Part shown: positions 43,861 to 54,279 of the stretch, one piece after another
How the letters are laid out: the number at the start of each line of letters is the position of its first letter
Position numbering within the stretch: position 1 is the first letter of the stretch
Assembly: GCA_026018925.1 (NCBI GenBank)
Contig: JAKSZU010000006.1
Location: forward strand, 131,543,592-131,607,591
Reading direction: 5' to 3'
Length of the DNA stretch: 64,000 bases
DNA from: Tupaia tana
Lineage: Eukaryota; Chordata; Mammalia; Scandentia; Tupaiidae
Program-made: the position numbers and the translations under genes
Notes under the pieces: generated by a model
What the model was told of the DNA's origin: nothing
Seen by the model: the letters and a program-made list of their open reading frames with translations, nothing else
The model's database searches: none

Positions 43861-44904
43861 CAAAAAACTGGCGGTATGTTTTTGAGTTTATTTTTGTGGT
43901 CTCTTCTGTTCCATTGTTCCAAATGCCTGTTTTTGTGCCAATAGTATTCTGTTTTGATTATCATGGCTTTGTAATATATTTTGAGGTTAGGGTGTAAGAT
44001 GCCTCCTGCACCACTCTTCTTGCACAGAATTGCTTTGGCAACACAAGGTCTTTTATGATTCCAGATAAATTCTATGATATATTTTTTTTCTAAATCTGTG
44101 AAGAATATCTTTAGTAATTTGATTTGGATTGAATTAAATTTGTAGATTAATTTGGGTAGGATTAACATTTTGATTATATTAATTCTTTCAATCTAGGAAC
44201 ATGGGATGTCTTTCAACTTTTTTGTGACATTTTCCATTTATGTTTTTAGTTCATAGTTTTCCTTGTAGAGGTCTTTCACTTTTTTGGTTGGGTTTATTCC
44301 TAAGTATATTTTTACTTTCTGTGGCTATTACAAATGGGATTGTTTCCTTCAATTCTACCTCAGTGTGCTCTTTTTCTGTGTGTTTAGAAATGCTCTAGAT
44401 TTTTGTATGTTGATTTTGTATCTTGGCACTTTAATGTATTCATTTACCACTTTCAGGAGTTTTTTTGTGGAATATTTTGGATTTTCTACTAATATAATCA
44501 TGTCATCTGCAAATAGAGATAATTTCACTTCTTTCCCCCTATTTGAATGCCTTTTAATTTATTCCCTTGTCTGATTGCATGGACTAGGACTTCTAGTACT
44601 ATACTGAAAAGTAGTGGAGAGAGTGGACACCCTTGTCTTGTGTGAGTTTTTAGTGGGAAAGCTTTCAGCTTTTCCCCATTCATTATCATGTTAGCTATGG
44701 GTTTTCCATATATGGCTTTTATTGTGTTTAAAAATACCCTTCTATGCTGATTTTGCTGAAAGTCTTAATCATGAAGGGATCTTGTATTTTATCAAACACA
44801 TTTTCTGCCTCAATTGACATGATCATATGGCTTTTATCATTTTTTCTATTAATATGGTGTAAAGATTCCAGTAAGGGTGATCATCCGAATAGGTAATACT
44901 TATA

Positions 44905-45125
44905 GTGCTGCTATGTCAGGTGTTCTTCCAAACACTTTACATACATTAATTAATTTTCTCAGTATTTTCATGTGGCAAGTATTACTATTTTCCCTGATTA
45001 CATGAAGAAATTGAAGCAAAGAGAGGCTATAAAATTTGCCTGAGGTCACGGGGCTAGTGTTCTGGCGAGCTGAGTTTCCATTTCAAACAGTCTAGAAGCA
45101 GAATTCATGTTGTTAACTGCTAGCC
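44905..45125 (-). mobile_element. MIR, antisense
   Basis: tccaaacactttacatacat, 'gtattactattttccctga', aaattgaagcaaagagagg and cctgaggtcacggggctag match antisense MIR. Confidence 0.8.
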
Positions 45126-45129
45126 TTGC

Positions 45130-46165
45130 ATAAGGAGAAACTTAATTTCTTTTACTTTCTCATGTTAGCCAGATTTACAATAGGATGGCAGATAAATCCG
45201 AACGATAATTTATTAAATGTGAACTGTGATCTTGAAGTCCCCTTGTGCATTGGTCAAGAAAAATTCTTTGTCATATAAAAATCTCTTTGGAAAACCAAAT
45301 TCAGATCATAAAATTGCTTGCCTCATGACTGCAGAAAGGGAGTGAACTGGAGCTAAGTATCTCGTAGGTGCCCAACTTACGGTAGCCACTGTGGGAATCT
45401 TGTTACACAGGTTGGGTTATATGTTAATTCACTTACTTCTTCAGACAGTGCAGAAAACACACGAGCATATTCTGAGTACCCCTGCTTAATTACCATGCTC
45501 AGTAGCCCATGGAATTTCCAGCCATGGCAGCATTGCATCTTGCCACAGTGTTCATTATTACTACTCATTCCACATGGGTTGCATTAAGAATTGGCCTCTT
45601 CTTTGAAACACTTTAGGATTCTAGTAGGTTCCTGGGCCTCCTTAACAGTTTGCTTTGTTCCTAAGCACTTTTTCTCCATCAAAAGTCACCTACAGTCTCT
45701 CACTTGGTTAGTTGCATTCAAGTCCCAGCTTAGGAGTGGCAAACTGGTGAGACACAAGTCAAATCTAGCATGAAGGAATGTTTTGTGTGGGAAGTAGTAT
45801 TGCCAGCTTGGCAAAAATGGACCTTGTTACCTTTGTTTAAAAACAGGAGAATTTCAGTGAAATGGTAGATGTTCAGTTATCTTGAAATACTGAAAATAAA
45901 GAGGATTTAGAAACTGGAAGTACACTGGACCTGTATTTCCACATTGAACAATTGCTGGAACTAGCCCTCCAAGTAACATAGACTTTGTGCTACAGAACTC
46001 TAGGAGCAAGGGCTCACAATATTAGCATCCGTAACTGTTACTGACCTGGTGGCTGCTTCCTTTACGTGAAGCATGTGGTATCCTTCCTGTGCCATGGTCA
46101 TTTCCTGGTATCATTCATTTGTCTACGTTACCTTCCCAGTCCCATAGCTCTGTGACTCTGCAACC
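45130..46165. other. Unique-looking DNA, no gene recognised
   Basis: Short open frames on both strands (for example around 45380-45570) do not resemble known proteins. No clear repeat. Confidence 0.45.
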
Positions 46166-46169
46166 CTTA

Positions 46170-46345
46170 TTCAAAATAGTCCTGGTGCCTTTTGTCTCAC
46201 TTCCTTGAAGTCCATCCTGCTCACTTCAACCAGAATTAATAACTTCAAACAAAAATCATGTCATTATTCTCCTCAAACCCTTTAAAAATATTCTCACTGT
46301 AAAGAAAAAGAAATCCCAATTCCTCACATTCCAGGTAAGAAAGTA
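46170..46345 (+). mobile_element. LINE-2 fragment
   Basis: gtccatcctgctcacttcaa, 'aatcatgtcattattctcct' and caaaccctttaaaaatattc match the L2 3' region. Confidence 0.55.
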
Positions 46346-46349
46346 GACA

Positions 46350-47235
46350 TTTGATTTAGCCCAACCAAATAGGCAAAGAGAAATCACAACTGTGAATATT
46401 CAAGTAAAAGGATTTTTAATGTTCATGAGAGGAAGCATCTTAGAACAGGAGTGGTCCTAGAGATAACTAGGAATGGGTAGAGATAAGCAAACCCTGGGGA
46501 AAGAGAGAGGGAAAACTGTAATTCATTGAGTCAAGGCCTCCAGAAATGTGCACATAGTGGAAACAATCACCAGGCAATTTCCTATGGCCGGAGATGTCTT
46601 GAGAAAAAAAAGTGGTATCATATCATATTCATTTTAAGTTGTCTCTTTATACTGCACTATAATTCTCATCTGTTATGTTCAAACTATCAATAAATAGCTG
46701 TCCCAGTTCACTAACCTACCGTTAGTAATTCTTTGTGGAAATGAAGGCACAAAGGGGATACATGAAGGTAACAGTGATAAGAATGTAAGACAATACAGCC
46801 ACAATAGTAGTCACTCACACTAAACTTCAGCCTCTTGTGTGGTTTTTTTTTGATCAACTGAGGGGATGCCAGGTTTCTCAGAGTGTGAGAACTTGAGGCT
46901 ACTGTATTGACTTCTAATGAAAGAATAGTCCCCAAAGTCTGAAGATTTGGAGCTGTCCAGGCAGTAGACCCTTGAGTCACATTGGGACGACTTATGATCT
47001 CGTCCTAGCCTATGCTTATTACCTCTTCTCCACAATGTGAACCAAGCTCTGCACTTCCATCTCTGGTTGGCCAATCAGATCATATGGAGTCAGCCACCGT
47101 AGAGATGAAGCAACACTTTCTAAGGCCACCTACAAATTATTGGATGCTCCCAGTTTATTCCTTCTTTGCACCTTCACGTTTACACAGCCCCTGACTTACT
47201 GCTTCCTCCAATTTTGGTGGCTGTGTATTCAGCAT
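46350..47235. other. Unassigned DNA, possibly old LTR-like
   Basis: ggttggccaatcagatcat near 47067 contains a CCAAT box. No LTR ends could be fixed and no coding frame is convincing. Confidence 0.35.
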
Positions 47236-47259
47236 GCCTTAGTGACTTGAAGAATAACA

Positions 47260-48600
47260 TGAGGAAATGAGAGTGAGCCTTGTAGAAAGAGCAACACTGG
47301 CAGAGGGCACAGCCAGGAGGATGGAGGATGGGGAAATGAGTAGGAGAAAATCAGCAGATGAAGTCAGAGAAGTCATGGGGAGTGAGGGTGGAGGGGTAAG
47401 CAGCTTTTGAATAGGGCCTTGAAATCCAAATGTTTTGGCTTTACTGCTGAATGAAATAGAGAAACATTGGAGGGCTTGGGGCAAGAACATAAAATGGTCA
47501 TATCTATGTATTTAAAAGACCACTTAGACTGCTTTGTTTAGAAGAGCAGAGATCAGGCAGGAAGTTCCTGCAATATTCCAGGGGAGGGACGATGGTGGCT
47601 TTTACTGAGCTGGTGGCAGTGGAGGTGATGAGTAGTCAAATTTTGAATGTGCTTTCCAAGAACTCTAGGGTGTGAATGGAGATCACCCCGAGGTTGTTCA
47701 CCTGTACATGTGGAGGGTTGAAGTGGTCTCTTGCTGTGATAAAGAGAACAGATGAAGAATATTTAGAGGGAAACAAGGATTTCAGTTTATACCATTTTTG
47801 CTTTGATAATGGAGATATTAAAAATATTTGATATACACATCTAAATATCAGACTGGGGATATTAATTTGGGAGTTTGTAAGATAATGGTCCAAAGGGCCA
47901 GCAGGTGGCATGGTAGTTGAGGACTGGACTCCCATATGGTCAAACATGGTTTGAGTCCCAGATGCGGTGACTTTAAAATCTCACTAGGTGCCTGTGTGTT
48001 TGCATGCCCAAATTGCCAAGAAGAGAATGGAGGAGAAGGGATTGGGGTGTGATAATCTCCCCCTCCAAGGGGGTGATTTCTCACTTTCCCCATCAGTGTC
48101 CCTTTCTGTCTTTCTCCAACTACTGCACATGCCCTATAGCCAAACCTAAAATTAAAAAAAAAAAAAAAAGCCACATGAATTTTTGGATTGCATGATTAAT
48201 GAATAAAGGGTATGTGGAGAAGAGAAGAGATCAAGGAATGGAATTGTATACTCCACATTTTAGGGAAAAGGAGGAATAGGACACCTGCAAAGGAGGATGA
48301 TAAATGACCACCAAGTTCAGAGTAAAAGTAAAGGCAAATGGTGTCACTGAAATCAAAGGTTTCTGGCAGGACAGAGAATCAAGAATGTCAAATGCTCTGC
48401 CTTTAGGGCATGTGACGTAAAAACTGACAAACGCTTATTAGATTTCACATTACAAAGATCATAAATGACTTGACAAGAGTAGTGAATTGAAAGGGGCTAA
48501 AGAGACTGAGAGAAGGCGACTAACAGCAGTGAACATAGACTACACCTTCACAGTATTTTTCAGTACTGGGATCATAGGGATAGCATGTAGCTAGAGAAGG
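47260..48600 (+). mobile_element. Ancient unnamed mammalian repeat, fragment 3, with SINE inside
   Basis: cattggagggcttggggcaa, tagactgctttgtttagaag, 'ggacgatggtggcttttact' and tggcagtggaggtgatgag, then caaagatcataaatgactt follow the same old repeat as 24.8 kb and 31 kb. A SINE (47895-48169) interrupts it. Confidence 0.5.
47895..48169 (+). mobile_element. tRNA-derived SINE, long type variant
   Basis: Head gggccagcaggtggcatgg, B box gtttgagtccc, body agaagagaatggaggagaag, ccccctccaagggggtga palindrome and an A-tail. The gggccagcaggtggc head marks an older or different subfamily from the ggaccagcagttagc copies. Confidence 0.88.
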
Positions 48601-48659
48601 TGGAGTAGTTTAGTTCATTTGTTCACAACCTAACAACACACCTCAAGGAACTGGGAACA

Positions 48660-49118
48660 CAACAATAAAAAAAGAAAAAAAAAAAAAGCCAGGTGAAAAG
48701 AAACAATAAAGATTGAGACAGAAATAAATGAAATAGAAAAAGAAAACTATTCAGAAAATAATGAAACCAAAAGCTGGTTTTTTGAGAAGATAAAATTGAC
48801 ACACTGTTAGCTAGATGAATTAAGAAAAGCAACTAGAAAAATCAAGTTCACAATGAAACAGTCAATATTACAACAGTTACAACAGAAATACAAAAGATCA
48901 CTAGAAAATGCTATGAGCGACTATATACAAAGAAACAAGAACACGTGAATGAGGTGGACAAATTTCTGGACACATGTAATCTACCAAGATTGAATCAGGA
49001 AGGCATAGAAAGCCTAAATACACCAATAACAAGCAATGAAATTGAATCAGTAATAAAAATCCTTCCAATGAAGAAAAGGCCATGTCCCGATGACTTCACC
49101 TATGAATTCTACAAAACA
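48660..49118 (+). pseudogene. LINE-1 ORF2 fragment, sense, upstream part
   Basis: agaaaataatgaaaccaaaa, 'gctggttttttgagaagat', ggtggacaaatttctggac and atgaagaaaaggccatgtcc match LINE-1 ORF2 between endonuclease and reverse transcriptase. An open stretch from 48945 encodes part of this with LPMKKRPCPDDFTYEFYK, the segment before the RT domain. Confidence 0.85.
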
Positions 49119-49286
49119 ATTTTTTAAATTATTTTATTTATTTATTCATTTATTTTAATTTGACCAGAGAGAGAGAGAGAGAGAGAGGGGAAAGTGAGAA
49201 AGCAAGCCACCAGGTCCAGAACTCGAACCATGGTCGACCATGTGGGAATGTCCAGCACCTTAACCACCACATCACCTGATGGTCCC
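49119..49286 (-). mobile_element. tRNA-derived SINE, short type, inside LINE-1
   Basis: Head at about 49286 (ggggaccatcaggtgatgtgg), B box ggttcgagttctgg, then a short link to gagaga. Target duplication gaattctacaaaac (49105-49118) and aaattctacaaaac (49287-49300). Confidence 0.9.
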
Positions 49287-49848
49287 CAAATTCTACAAAA
49301 CTTTTAAAGAAGAGCTAACTTCCATTCTACTCAAACTATTTCTAAAGATCCAAAAGGGAAGAGCCCTCCAAAATTAGTTTTATGAAGACTCCATCACCCT
49401 CATCCCCAAATCAGAGACAGGGACATAACAAAAGTGAAAACTACAGCCAATATCTCTGATTAATATAGATACAAAAATTCTCAGCAAGATACCAGGAAAT
49501 AATATCCAATGATACACTAAAAAGATTATGCACCATGACCAAGTGGGCTTTATTCCAGGGAGGCAAGGATGATTCAACATAGAAAAATCATAAATGTAAT
49601 ATATCATATTGACAGAAAAAAAGCTAAAAACCATATGATCATAACAATAGATACAAAAAGAGTGTATGATAAAATACGATATCCCTTCATGATTAAGACT
49701 TTCAGCAAAATGGGCATGGAAGGGACATTTCTCAACACAATAAAAGCCATAGCTAACATCATAGTGAATGGAGAAAAGCTGAAAGCTTTCCCACTAAAAA
49801 CTGGCACAAGACAAGGTTGCCCACTTTCTCTACTCTTTTGCTGTTGAT
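49287..49848 (+). pseudogene. LINE-1 ORF2 reverse transcriptase fragment, sense
   Basis: Frame from 49569 reads [20 protein letters not shown] and ends with [12 protein letters not shown], the RT motif just before the YADD-containing block. In active LINE-1 this domain copies RNA during target-primed reverse transcription. The element stops at about 49847, before the catalytic Asp pair, so it is a dead fragment. Confidence 0.88.
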
Positions 49849-50034
49849 TTCATTTTTCCCCATAAGTCAGCAGGAATTACCCAGCAGAGATAGAGAACTG
49901 ATGCTGTGAGAGTGGGGAGTCTCCTTCGAGCCTCAAGTGAATGAGAGGCCATTCAACTCAATGCATAGGTGGAGAGACTGGCCCCAGAGAGGCAAAGCTC
50001 AGATAGCGCTCTTTGTCTCTGATTCTCAGATGTG

Positions 50035-50185
50035 TGGGCCCCTGGGAACATGTTAGAAATGCAATTCTTAGGCTTCACTGCAGACCTACAGAATCAGAAA
50101 CTTGGGGGTTGGACCTAGCAATACATATTTTATAAAGCCCTCCTCATGATTTTGATGTATGTTAAGTTTGAGAACCATCAAAACT
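50035..50185. mobile_element. MER5-like hAT relic
   Basis: catgttagaaatgcaattct, taggcttcactgcagacctac, agaatcagaaacttgggg and gttaagtttgagaaccatc match a MER5A-type non-autonomous hAT element. Confidence 0.75.
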
Positions 50186-50189
50186 AGGA

Positions 50190-50590
50190 AACTGTTTTGC
50201 CCTTCAAAATTTAACTCAAGGGGCACCTCCTTTATGAAGTTATACACCTCCTCTTTTTAGCACTTAGTGTTTGGTGGGCTTAGAAATGGCGCTTAGCTTC
50301 ATCTCACAGTAGTTGCATGCAACATCAAGGGCTGTTGAACAAGGTTTAATGAAGTTTGAAGTTTATATAATTTGGAGGGAGGGAGCCTTATTTAACAAAT
50401 AGAACACAATATCACACATACAAAGTTTGGTATAATAATACATGTTTTGAATGAGAAAATACATTATAAAAAAATGTTGAGATTTGAAAAGGTGACAGAC
50501 ACTTCAAATACCACCAATCCAGAGAAATAATATTTGTTTTAACTTCCTGATATAACTCTATTATACTTTATTTCCTATTTTTTGTTATAA
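50190..50590. other. No feature recognised
   Basis: Unremarkable non-coding sequence. Confidence 0.45.
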
Positions 50591-50606
50591 CCTGTGATTG
50601 CCTTTT

Positions 50607-50875
50607 TTTTTTTTTTTTTTTTTTGAGAGAGGTTTTTGCTATAGGACGCGTGTGCTCGCCAGACAGACAGAGAGAGACAGAGAGATAGAAAGCAGGAAAT
50701 CACCCCCCAGGGGGGATGGCCATGCCGCAATCCCTTCTCCTCCATTCTCCTCTCGGGATCTTGGGCACGCACGCACACGCGCCCGGCGTGATTTTAAGCC
50801 GCCGGGTCCGGGACGCGAACCGCGGTCAACTATGTGGGAGTCCAGCGACATCGCCATTACGCTAACTGCTGGTCC
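50607..50875 (-). mobile_element. tRNA-derived SINE, long type, very young
   Basis: The most CpG-rich copy, with cgcacgcacacgcgcccggc, cgccgggtccgggacgcg and a perfect ccccccaggggggat palindrome. Head is gggaccagcagttagcgtaa in reverse. Perfect 15-bp target duplication ctgtgattgcctttt at 50592-50606 and 50876-50890. Confidence 0.96.
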
Positions 50876-50890
50876 CTGTGATTGCCTTTT

Positions 50891-51362
50891 ATAATCACAA
50901 TATTTTTCTAATATTAAATAGAAAAATGATAATATTTATTATTGTTAGTTGACTTGATTGTAAATTTGTTATATTGCAAGTTTAAAGAAGTTTTATAATT
51001 TCACAACTAGTATTTTGTATAATCTAATGCATTTTAAAGATTGAGGTCATATTTGTCAGAATCTCTGTCAAGTTTCTTTTGCATTTTAGCTTCAAGCTTT
51101 CAGGGTAGTTCAGGGTTTCTTGTTCAGTAACTAATCCAATTTTCTAAATGGAAGGCATTTATTTACTAGTTTTCTTCAATATATTTATTTAGTGGACATA
51201 TTATAATTTTTATAAAGTCATTAATGGTAGTATTTCAAATCAAGGCAGCAAAATGTTTCTGTATTTTTCTGCTCTGTTCATATGATTCACATAACTTCAC
51301 TCATTGGACTAGCAAACATCAAAGCATCTTCCTATTACTTTTATTCAAAATTTATCTGTCTC
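50891..51362. other. AT-rich DNA, no feature recognised
   Basis: No gene or clear repeat. Confidence 0.45.
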
Positions 51363-51363
51363 C

Positions 51364-51592
51364 AGGTCAGGGATTGGTGCAGCGATAAGGCAACTAGACC
51401 CACATAGAAAAGGTACTGGGGTCGCATCCCAGGACCTCTCTGATCATGCTATGCACACACATGCACCTTTGAATCCAGGTTAAGTAGTGGTATGAGGACC
51501 GTGTTGGAGGTGCCTGTTTCATCTCTATCTCTCTCTCTGTCCCTCTATCTCTTACTCTCTCTCTCATGGAAGATTTAAACTTAATAAAAGAG
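51364..51592 (+). mobile_element. Older tRNA-related SINE
   Basis: ggtcagggattggtgcagcg with gataaggcaactagaccc, then gtactggggtcgcatccca (degenerate B box), and a (TCTC) tract at 51520-51565. Related to the copy at 22035. Confidence 0.6.
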
Positions 51593-51677
51593 AATTTATC
51601 TTTCTTTTAAGAAATTACTACCCTTGAAATGATTTTACATTTTTGTGTTAAAATTACTTTTTAATAGTAGAGTAAGT

Positions 51678-51876
51678 TGGGGCAAGCAGGAGGCATGGTA
51701 GTTAAAGCTCTGAATCCAACATGGCAATTTGAAAAATATGCCAGGTGTGTGCATGTGTGCCCATAATCCCAGGAGGAGAATGAAGAAGAAGAGAGTGTGG
51801 TGGGCCACCCCCCCCCCAAGGGATGTATCTGTCTCTCTCTAGCACGTTCATGTGACCTATAGCAAATTTTTAAAAA
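51678..51876 (+). mobile_element. tRNA-derived SINE with B box deleted
   Basis: Head ggggcaagcaggaggcatgg, then tctgaatccaacatggc is followed directly by aatttgaaaaatatgccag, so the B-box part of the promoter is missing. A C-run at 51809-51818 replaces the palindrome. Confidence 0.82.
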
Positions 51877-51879
51877 TCA

Positions 51880-52345
51880 GAATATTTTTTATTGCCTGTA
51901 ATACTTTTATCTATCATGTTCCCTTTATATGCCATTAAATATTTTATCTGAATTTTCTTTCAGTTCAGAAAAAGGAAGCACATTTCACATACATCCTAAT
52001 CAGAAGTCTACAATTTCTCACTTACTTTACCAAAATGTTACAAAATACTTTTCAAGTTAAGATTAAAATTTGCATTCAAGCCCTATAAACTTTTTAAATA
52101 AATGTTTTGTGAATTATTTTGTATTTAGAAATCTCTAAAATCTTCTAAATGTATTTTGAGCCTCTAAAATGTAGTTTTTCCCATTGTTGCAAATTTTGAA
52201 CGGCTTTATTGTGAGCAGACCATCTCTTTACACTTAAGAGTATAATGTAAGAAAAACTCAAATTAACACCATGAGCAGAACCCCAAAGAAAACATAACTG
52301 CTACAAAGTACCAGCATGGTCAAAATCTTCAAATATTACTGAGTT
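51880..52345. other. No feature recognised
   Basis: AT-rich non-coding sequence. Confidence 0.45.
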
Positions 52346-52349
52346 TTTT

Positions 52350-52466
52350 TTTTTAATATTTATCTATTTGTTTATCTGTTTATTTGTTGTGATTTTCAAG
52401 CCACTCGAACTGTGGTTGGCCTTGTGGGAATCTAGTACCTTAACCACCATGCCACCTTCTGGCCCT
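52350..52466 (-). mobile_element. tRNA-derived SINE, short fragment
   Basis: Head at 52466 (agggccagaaggtggcatgg), then the tRNA region and gatttatttg-type tail. Both the body and the GA tract are missing. Confidence 0.75.
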
Positions 52467-52469
52467 AAG

Positions 52470-52853
52470 GCATTGTTTTCTTTAATGAATTTAAGAGAAT
52501 GAACCTTCTGTGCATATTATGCATCATTTTTGTCCCCAATATTGTGTAAACAACATTCTTGGTAGGTTTGCAGTAGTATTCTTGGATCATTCATATATTA
52601 AGATCGATAACAGTGATTTAGATATACGTGAAATGCTTGTGAACCTTAAAAACATAATCTCTCTTCAACTCAACTTTCCATTAATCAGATCCCCAAAACT
52701 TCAGAGACCACTTCAAAGTCATTTGAAGGATGAAAAATAAATGTGTAAAGGATACAGTCTTGTGTGTGCACGTAGAGAGGAAAAGTGTAGATACCAGAGA
52801 CTGTAAGGGATGGGTGGTAGAGAGTGGGTGGTAGAGGGTGGGTGAGAGGAGCA
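52470..52853. other. No gene seen
   Basis: Includes gggtggtagaga short direct repeats near 52810-52845. Confidence 0.45.
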
Positions 52854-52870
52854 AAAGAAAGAAACTTTTT

Positions 52871-53157
52871 TTGTTGTTGTTGTTTGTTTTTTGTTTGCTT
52901 TTTTTGAGAGGTTTTCACTATAGGGCGCGTGCGCTCGCCAGGCAGACAGAGAGAGACATAGAGACAGAAAGCGAGAAATCACCCCCCAGGGGGGATGGTC
53001 ACGCCGCAATCCCTTCTCCTCCATTCTCCTCTCAGGATCTTGGGCGCACATGCACATGCGCCCAGCGTGAGTTCTAAGCCACCGGATCCGGGACACTAAC
53101 CGCGGTCGACTACATGGGAGTCCAGCGACATAGCCATTATGCTAACTGCTGGTTCCC
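52871..53157 (-). mobile_element. tRNA-derived SINE, long type, young
   Basis: CpG-rich body (gggcgcgtgcgctcgcc near 52923), ccccccaggggggatgg and head tgggaaccagcagttagca in reverse. Target duplication aaagaaagaaactttt (52855-52870) and a matching copy from 53158. Confidence 0.94.
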
Positions 53158-53174
53158 AAGAAAGAAACTTTTAA

Positions 53175-53855
53175 CAAACAAAAGAATGTAAAGTTCTGTC
53201 ATAAAGAGAAAAAAAAATATCTATAATTTTTGCTTTATAGAAATCAAGGTTAAAAACAAAAGGTTGCAGTTGAAAGAGAAAAAGAAATCAGTCTTAACTG
53301 CTGCTGAAAAATCTTATCTTTGCTAGTTGTGCATATGAAGTGAGCATATTATTGCTGGGACTCCTCTTAAGGTCCTAGAGGGTCCAATGTAAAGGAGAGG
53401 TCATGACATTTAAGTTTCATCAGTTTAATGATAATTCCACCTCCCTACTTCTAGTAACGTGTACTTTTCTGCCTTTCTCATGTTCATTTGGATAGTACCT
53501 TCTAATCATAGCTAATAATCTGTTTAACATCCTTTATTTGCTTGTGATTAGGGCCACATCCTCAATACTCTGCATTCTGTACTATAATGTTCAACAGATT
53601 ATTTGAACAATTGAAGTATAGTTAGATACTCAGTGCTGGAATTCATCAAATTCTTCCTGCTTACTATGTAGACTTTTAAATACAGTCTTTGGGCTGCTTT
53701 AATTTTGATGGTTGAGAAAGGATATTAGAGAAACATGAATGAATCTAACATAATATCTCTTATGCCTGTGAAAAGGTTAAAATATGTTATTTTGGCATAT
53801 TGACTATTTAAATTAAAGACACTTGAAAAACAGTAGCTGCAAAAAAATCACTTTG
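53175..53855. other. No gene seen
   Basis: Unique-looking AT-rich DNA. Confidence 0.45.
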
Positions 53856-53859
53856 ACCT

Positions 53860-54275
53860 TCATGCTGTTTCTTAAGAGCCAAATATGAGATTCCGTGTGA
53901 AAGATGCCAGTCCTGCTAGAGAGATGCAACGTCTTTTTCCTCAAGGTCAGGAAGTTGAAACTGAAAGAATTCCTGTGCAGACCTTGTTAAAAATATCTCT
54001 TATCTTTTAAGCCTACCCATGTAATTTAGTTGCTTCTTCACAACTAAGTATTCTTTGTCCTACCCAGTCTGTAATTAACTGACTCCCAACTACTCTTTCG
54101 GATCTTCCTTTCCTTATGACGTTTCTTGTACCACATAAACCTTACAATGCTTTTCTCCTGCTAATCTATGTTATGTTTCATCGATTTAATTGTCAAACCC
54201 AGCCAGGACTCAAAGAGAATGGAAATGAAATCCTTTCACTCATATTCCTACATGGCAAGATCAGCCACTACCAGA
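53860..54275 (+). mobile_element. Class I ERV-like LTR, ancient
   Basis: catgctgtttcttaagagcc, caataa-free acataaaccttacaatgctt, 'ttctcctgctaatctatgtt' and atttaattgtcaaacccagc, then ccaggactcaaagagaatgg match the 3' part of a class I LTR. The exact subfamily and ends are unclear. Confidence 0.5.
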
Positions 54276-54279
54276 AGGG

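Larger units (their letters stand above)
42040..44860 (-). mobile_element. LINE-1 3' half, antisense, with two SINE insertions
   Basis: About 2.3 kb of LINE-1 read in antisense: 3' UTR near 42.1-42.3 kb, then ORF2 from the C-terminus inward (tatgatggagtagtattcca, cttctttctgcaagtggata, 'catgtcatctgcaaatagag', tcatgaagggatcttgtatt). It ends within the reverse transcriptase domain near 44860. Short stretches of frame survive, but many stops are present. It is less decayed than the L1M pieces. Confidence 0.85.
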
